Positions 6,066-7,542 of a stretch of DNA of 7,542 bases are shown one piece after another. The notes under the pieces were generated by a model. That model had not been told where the DNA came from. It worked only from the letters and a program-made list of their open reading frames with translations, and made no database searches. This stretch comes from Fimbriimonadia bacterium (GTDB taxonomy: Bacteria; Armatimonadota; Fimbriimonadia; Fimbriimonadales; Fimbriimonadaceae). Every line of letters begins with the position of its first letter. Positions within the stretch are counted from its first letter, which is position 1. The stretch covers positions 1 through 7,542 of the forward strand of contig JALGXY010000419.1 in assembly GCA_029824495.1 (NCBI GenBank). The letters are read 5' to 3'. Made by a program: the position numbers and the translations under genes.

Positions 6066-6919
6066 CAGACCAGCCTCCTGCGCAGTTCGAGCCACTGTTC
6101 AGTGGTCAATTGGTGGGGCCGTACGGTCTCGGTGAGTTCAAGCTCAGACAACGCCCGCAACAGGTTTTCTTTCCCCAACGATTTCAGGTTGTTAACCAGT
6201 GTTTTGCGCGGCTGAGAAAAGCCCTGCCTCACCATCGTCTCAAACTTGGAATCGACGCCTTCAGCCAGCTCAGGCCTCGGATCGAATCTCAGGACGACGC
6301 TCTCGACTTTCGGCGGCGGCATGAACGCCCCACCAGGGACGCGGCAGACCCTGGAGATTTCAAACAGAACATCGAGGTTGACAGAGATCGAGCCTCGATT
6401 TCGATCGCCTGGCGCAGCCACGATTCGGTCTCCAACCTCACGCTGCATCATCAGGACAGCGGTCTGAATCTGGCCAGCATGAGCCGCCACAAGCGTCAAT
6501 AGCGGCCCTGTGATTGCATAAGGCATGTTCGAAACGAGCGCTCTGGGCTCCGGCAGCCGGTTCAGAATCTCGTTGAGATCGACCTTCAAAGCATCGGCCT
6601 GAATCACCTCTGCGTTGGGTGCAGATTCGGCCAAAACAGGGATCGCCTTTGAATCGAGCTCGATCGCTGCGACGTGGTCAATGAATGAGCAGATGGGCCG
6701 AGTCAAAACGCCAGGGCCAGGCCCGATTTCGAGAACGGAAGAACAGCCTTGGACCTGTCGAACGATGTCCTTCACGACCGGTTCTGAAACCAAGAAGTGC
6801 TGGCTCAGGCCCTTGTCAGCTCGGTATCCGTGGCTGTCCAGAAGCGCCTTCAGCGCTTTTTGCGTGAATACGGTTCCTTCTCGTGGAACACATGAACTCT
6901 CACGTCTCGACGTCCCCAT
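6065..6919 (-). CDS. rsmA: 16S rRNA adenine dimethyltransferase RsmA (KsgA)
   Basis: SAM-dependent enzyme that dimethylates two adjacent adenines in the 3' terminal hairpin of 16S rRNA (A1518/A1519 in E. coli numbering) during late 30S assembly. The 284 residues show the N-terminal GLSQHFL element (residues 37-43; usually LGQxFL, here Ser for Gly), the SAM motif I LEIGPGPGVLT (63-73), the acidic IELD (86-89), QADAL (107-111) and the catalytic NMPY motif (131-134), here followed by AITGPLL. FMPPPKVESVVLRF and GFSQPRKTLVNNL in the C-terminal part are typical. The start at 6919 has AAAGAGG seven nt upstream; no later ATG, GTG or TTG precedes the conserved part, so about 15 residues extend beyond a Bacillus-type N-terminus. 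This start makes a 70-nt overlap with the upstream G5-3D gene. The stop overlaps the queG start by one nt. Confidence 0.96.
   Translation of the reverse strand: MGTSRRESSCVPREGTVFTQKALKALLDSHGYRADKGLSQHFLVSEPVVKDIVRQVQGCSSVLEIGPGPGVLTRPICSFIDHVAAIELDSKAIPVLAESAPNAEVIQADALKVDLNEILNRLPEPRALVSNMPYAITGPLLTLVAAHAGQIQTAVLMMQREVGDRIVAAPGDRNRGSISVNLDVLFEISRVCRVPGGAFMPPPKVESVVLRFDPRPELAEGVDSKFETMVRQGFSQPRKTLVNNLKSLGKENLLRALSELELTETVRPHQLTTEQWLELRRRLV
6074..6079 (-). promoter_or_regulatory. Shine-Dalgarno site of queG inside the end of rsmA
   Basis: A full AGGAGG (read 6079 to 6074) lies eight nt upstream of the ATG at 6065, within the last codons of rsmA (RRRLV). It selects 6065 over the ATG at 6095, and with the one-nt stop/start overlap it points to translational coupling. 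Confidence 0.85.
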
Positions 6920-7521
6920 TTTATGGCCTCTTTGTATGACTCAATGCAGACATCGATCTTCTTGCCTTTGATCGCCCCGCCAGTGTCGGCTGCGATGGCG
7001 AAACCGTACCCTTCAACAAAGACGAGTGTGTTGAGCGGAATGACCTTCGGATCGACCGCCACAACACCAAATGCGGCCGGTCGACCGGTCTTGGTGATGA
7101 ATGTCGGGTTCTTGCGTCCAGCATCGGGAGTGTAGGCCGTCGACTCCAGCGTCATGATCGTCTTGCGGGTCAGGCTGGCGCTCGTGCCTCGGCTTGTCTG
7201 GAAGCCGCCTGCACCCATGTGGATCACAGCCGGTGCACCGGGATTGATCGCTTCGCCGATCTTCGACTCATTGATGACATTGCCGCCGATCAAAGTCTGA
7301 GCAAATTTGGATATCTTCTCGCCGTCCGTTCCGTTTTCAGCCTTCTTGACTCGACCCTTGGGCACGAGTCTGCTGAACCGGTATTCGACAGAATAGGGGA
7401 TCGTCTCAACTTCTGCACGAATGCGAAAGGTGACTCCATGAAGCTGGACTGAAGATGCTGCCGCTGGCGCCGTTCCAAAGAGGAACAGTCCTGCAGCTAG
7501 TGTGGCGAAGGCTCTTTGCAT
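6850..7521 (-). CDS. Secreted G5 and 3D domain protein (YabE/RpfB-like cell-wall protein)
   Basis: Exported protein of 223 residues, probably acting on or binding peptidoglycan. Residues 1-22 form a signal peptide with an AAA cleavage site before Ser23; no lipobox. Residues about 33-103 fit a G5 domain (IPYSVEYRF, LVPKGRVKKAENGTDG, VIHMG), a fold linked to glycan or peptidoglycan binding. Residues about 124-212 form a 3D domain: TAYTPDAG, the three aspartates D157 (AVDP), D179 (AADTGGAIKG) and D190 (IDV), then SYKEAIKWGRRDVRVHVF. 3D domains share the double-psi barrel of MltA-type lytic transglycosylases, with catalytic Asp. Unlike YabE it lacks DUF348 repeats, and unlike RpfB it has only this 3D domain as possible catalytic part. 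First visible gene of the operon with rsmA and queG; G5-3D genes next to rsmA/ksgA are known in Bacillus and Actinomycetota. The promoter lies outside the window. Confidence 0.92.
   Translation of the reverse strand: MQRAFATLAAGLFLFGTAPAAASSVQLHGVTFRIRAEVETIPYSVEYRFSRLVPKGRVKKAENGTDGEKISKFAQTLIGGNVINESKIGEAINPGAPAVIHMGAGGFQTSRGTSASLTRKTIMTLESTAYTPDAGRKNPTFITKTGRPAAFGVVAVDPKVIPLNTLVFVEGYGFAIAADTGGAIKGKKIDVCIESYKEAIKWGRRDVRVHVFHEKEPYSRKKR
6927..6933 (-). promoter_or_regulatory. Shine-Dalgarno site of rsmA inside the G5-3D gene
   Basis: AAAGAGG (read 6933 to 6927) lies seven nt before the rsmA ATG at 6919, within coding sequence of the upstream gene. It supports the long overlap as real rather than a start-calling error. 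Confidence 0.7.
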
Positions 7522-7531
7522 GGGAGTTCTT

Positions 7532-7537
7532 TCTCCT
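7532..7537 (-). promoter_or_regulatory. Probable Shine-Dalgarno site of the G5-3D gene
   Basis: AGGAGA (read 7537 to 7532) precedes the ATG at 7521 with a slightly long spacer of 10-11 nt. The signal peptide begins directly at this ATG, which supports the start. Confidence 0.55.
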
Positions 7538-7542
7538 GCTCT

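Noticed and set aside
6066..6095. Upstream ATG at 6095 as the queG start
   Set aside because: The perfect AGGAGG eight nt before the ATG at 6065 and the TGATG junction with rsmA favour 6065, and QueG homology begins there.

Overview
The window looks like ordinary chromosomal DNA from a free-living bacterium, moderately GC-rich by eye. It holds one partial and five complete protein genes, tightly packed. I see no RNA genes, mobile elements, integrase sites or CRISPR arrays. A secreted G5-3D protein directly upstream of rsmA recalls the yabE/rpfB-ksgA gene order of Bacillota and Actinomycetota. A lipoprotein signal and a large NHL-repeat cell-surface protein are also present. Together these suggest a Terrabacteria-type lineage; Armatimonadota (Fimbriimonas-like) is my tentative guess and cannot be proven without a search.

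Layout: the left edge carries the C-terminal two thirds of a MurJ/MviN lipid II flippase on the + strand (2-1093). It converges on a long lipoprotein gene on the - strand (1120-3789), and a shared 12-bp hairpin lies between them. The lipoprotein contains twelve NHL-like blades, which I read as two six-bladed beta-propellers, the first apparently inserted into a beta-sandwich domain. A 162-bp divergent intergenic region (3790-3951), the only real non-coding stretch, separates it from an acetyl-CoA acetyltransferase on the + strand (3952-5130). The leader of that thiolase gene has two inverted repeats, the second covering its ribosome binding site.

The right part is a compact - strand operon, transcribed right to left: a secreted G5-3D cell-wall protein (7521-6850), rsmA (6919-6065) and queG (6065-5127). 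The first two genes overlap by 70 nt and the next pair by one nt (TGATG). The operon ends head-on against the thiolase gene: a single palindromic CTAG supplies the TAG stop codons of both.

Functionally, the operon joins cell-wall remodelling to two RNA modification steps (16S rRNA dimethylation and the last step of tRNA queuosine synthesis). MurJ also belongs to cell-wall synthesis, and the thiolase to acetoacetyl-CoA metabolism. I did not find a clearly new multi-gene system. The points most worth a second look are the nested-propeller architecture of the lipoprotein, the hairpin over the thiolase ribosome binding site, the Arg-to-Gln change in MurJ, and the overlapping gene ends.
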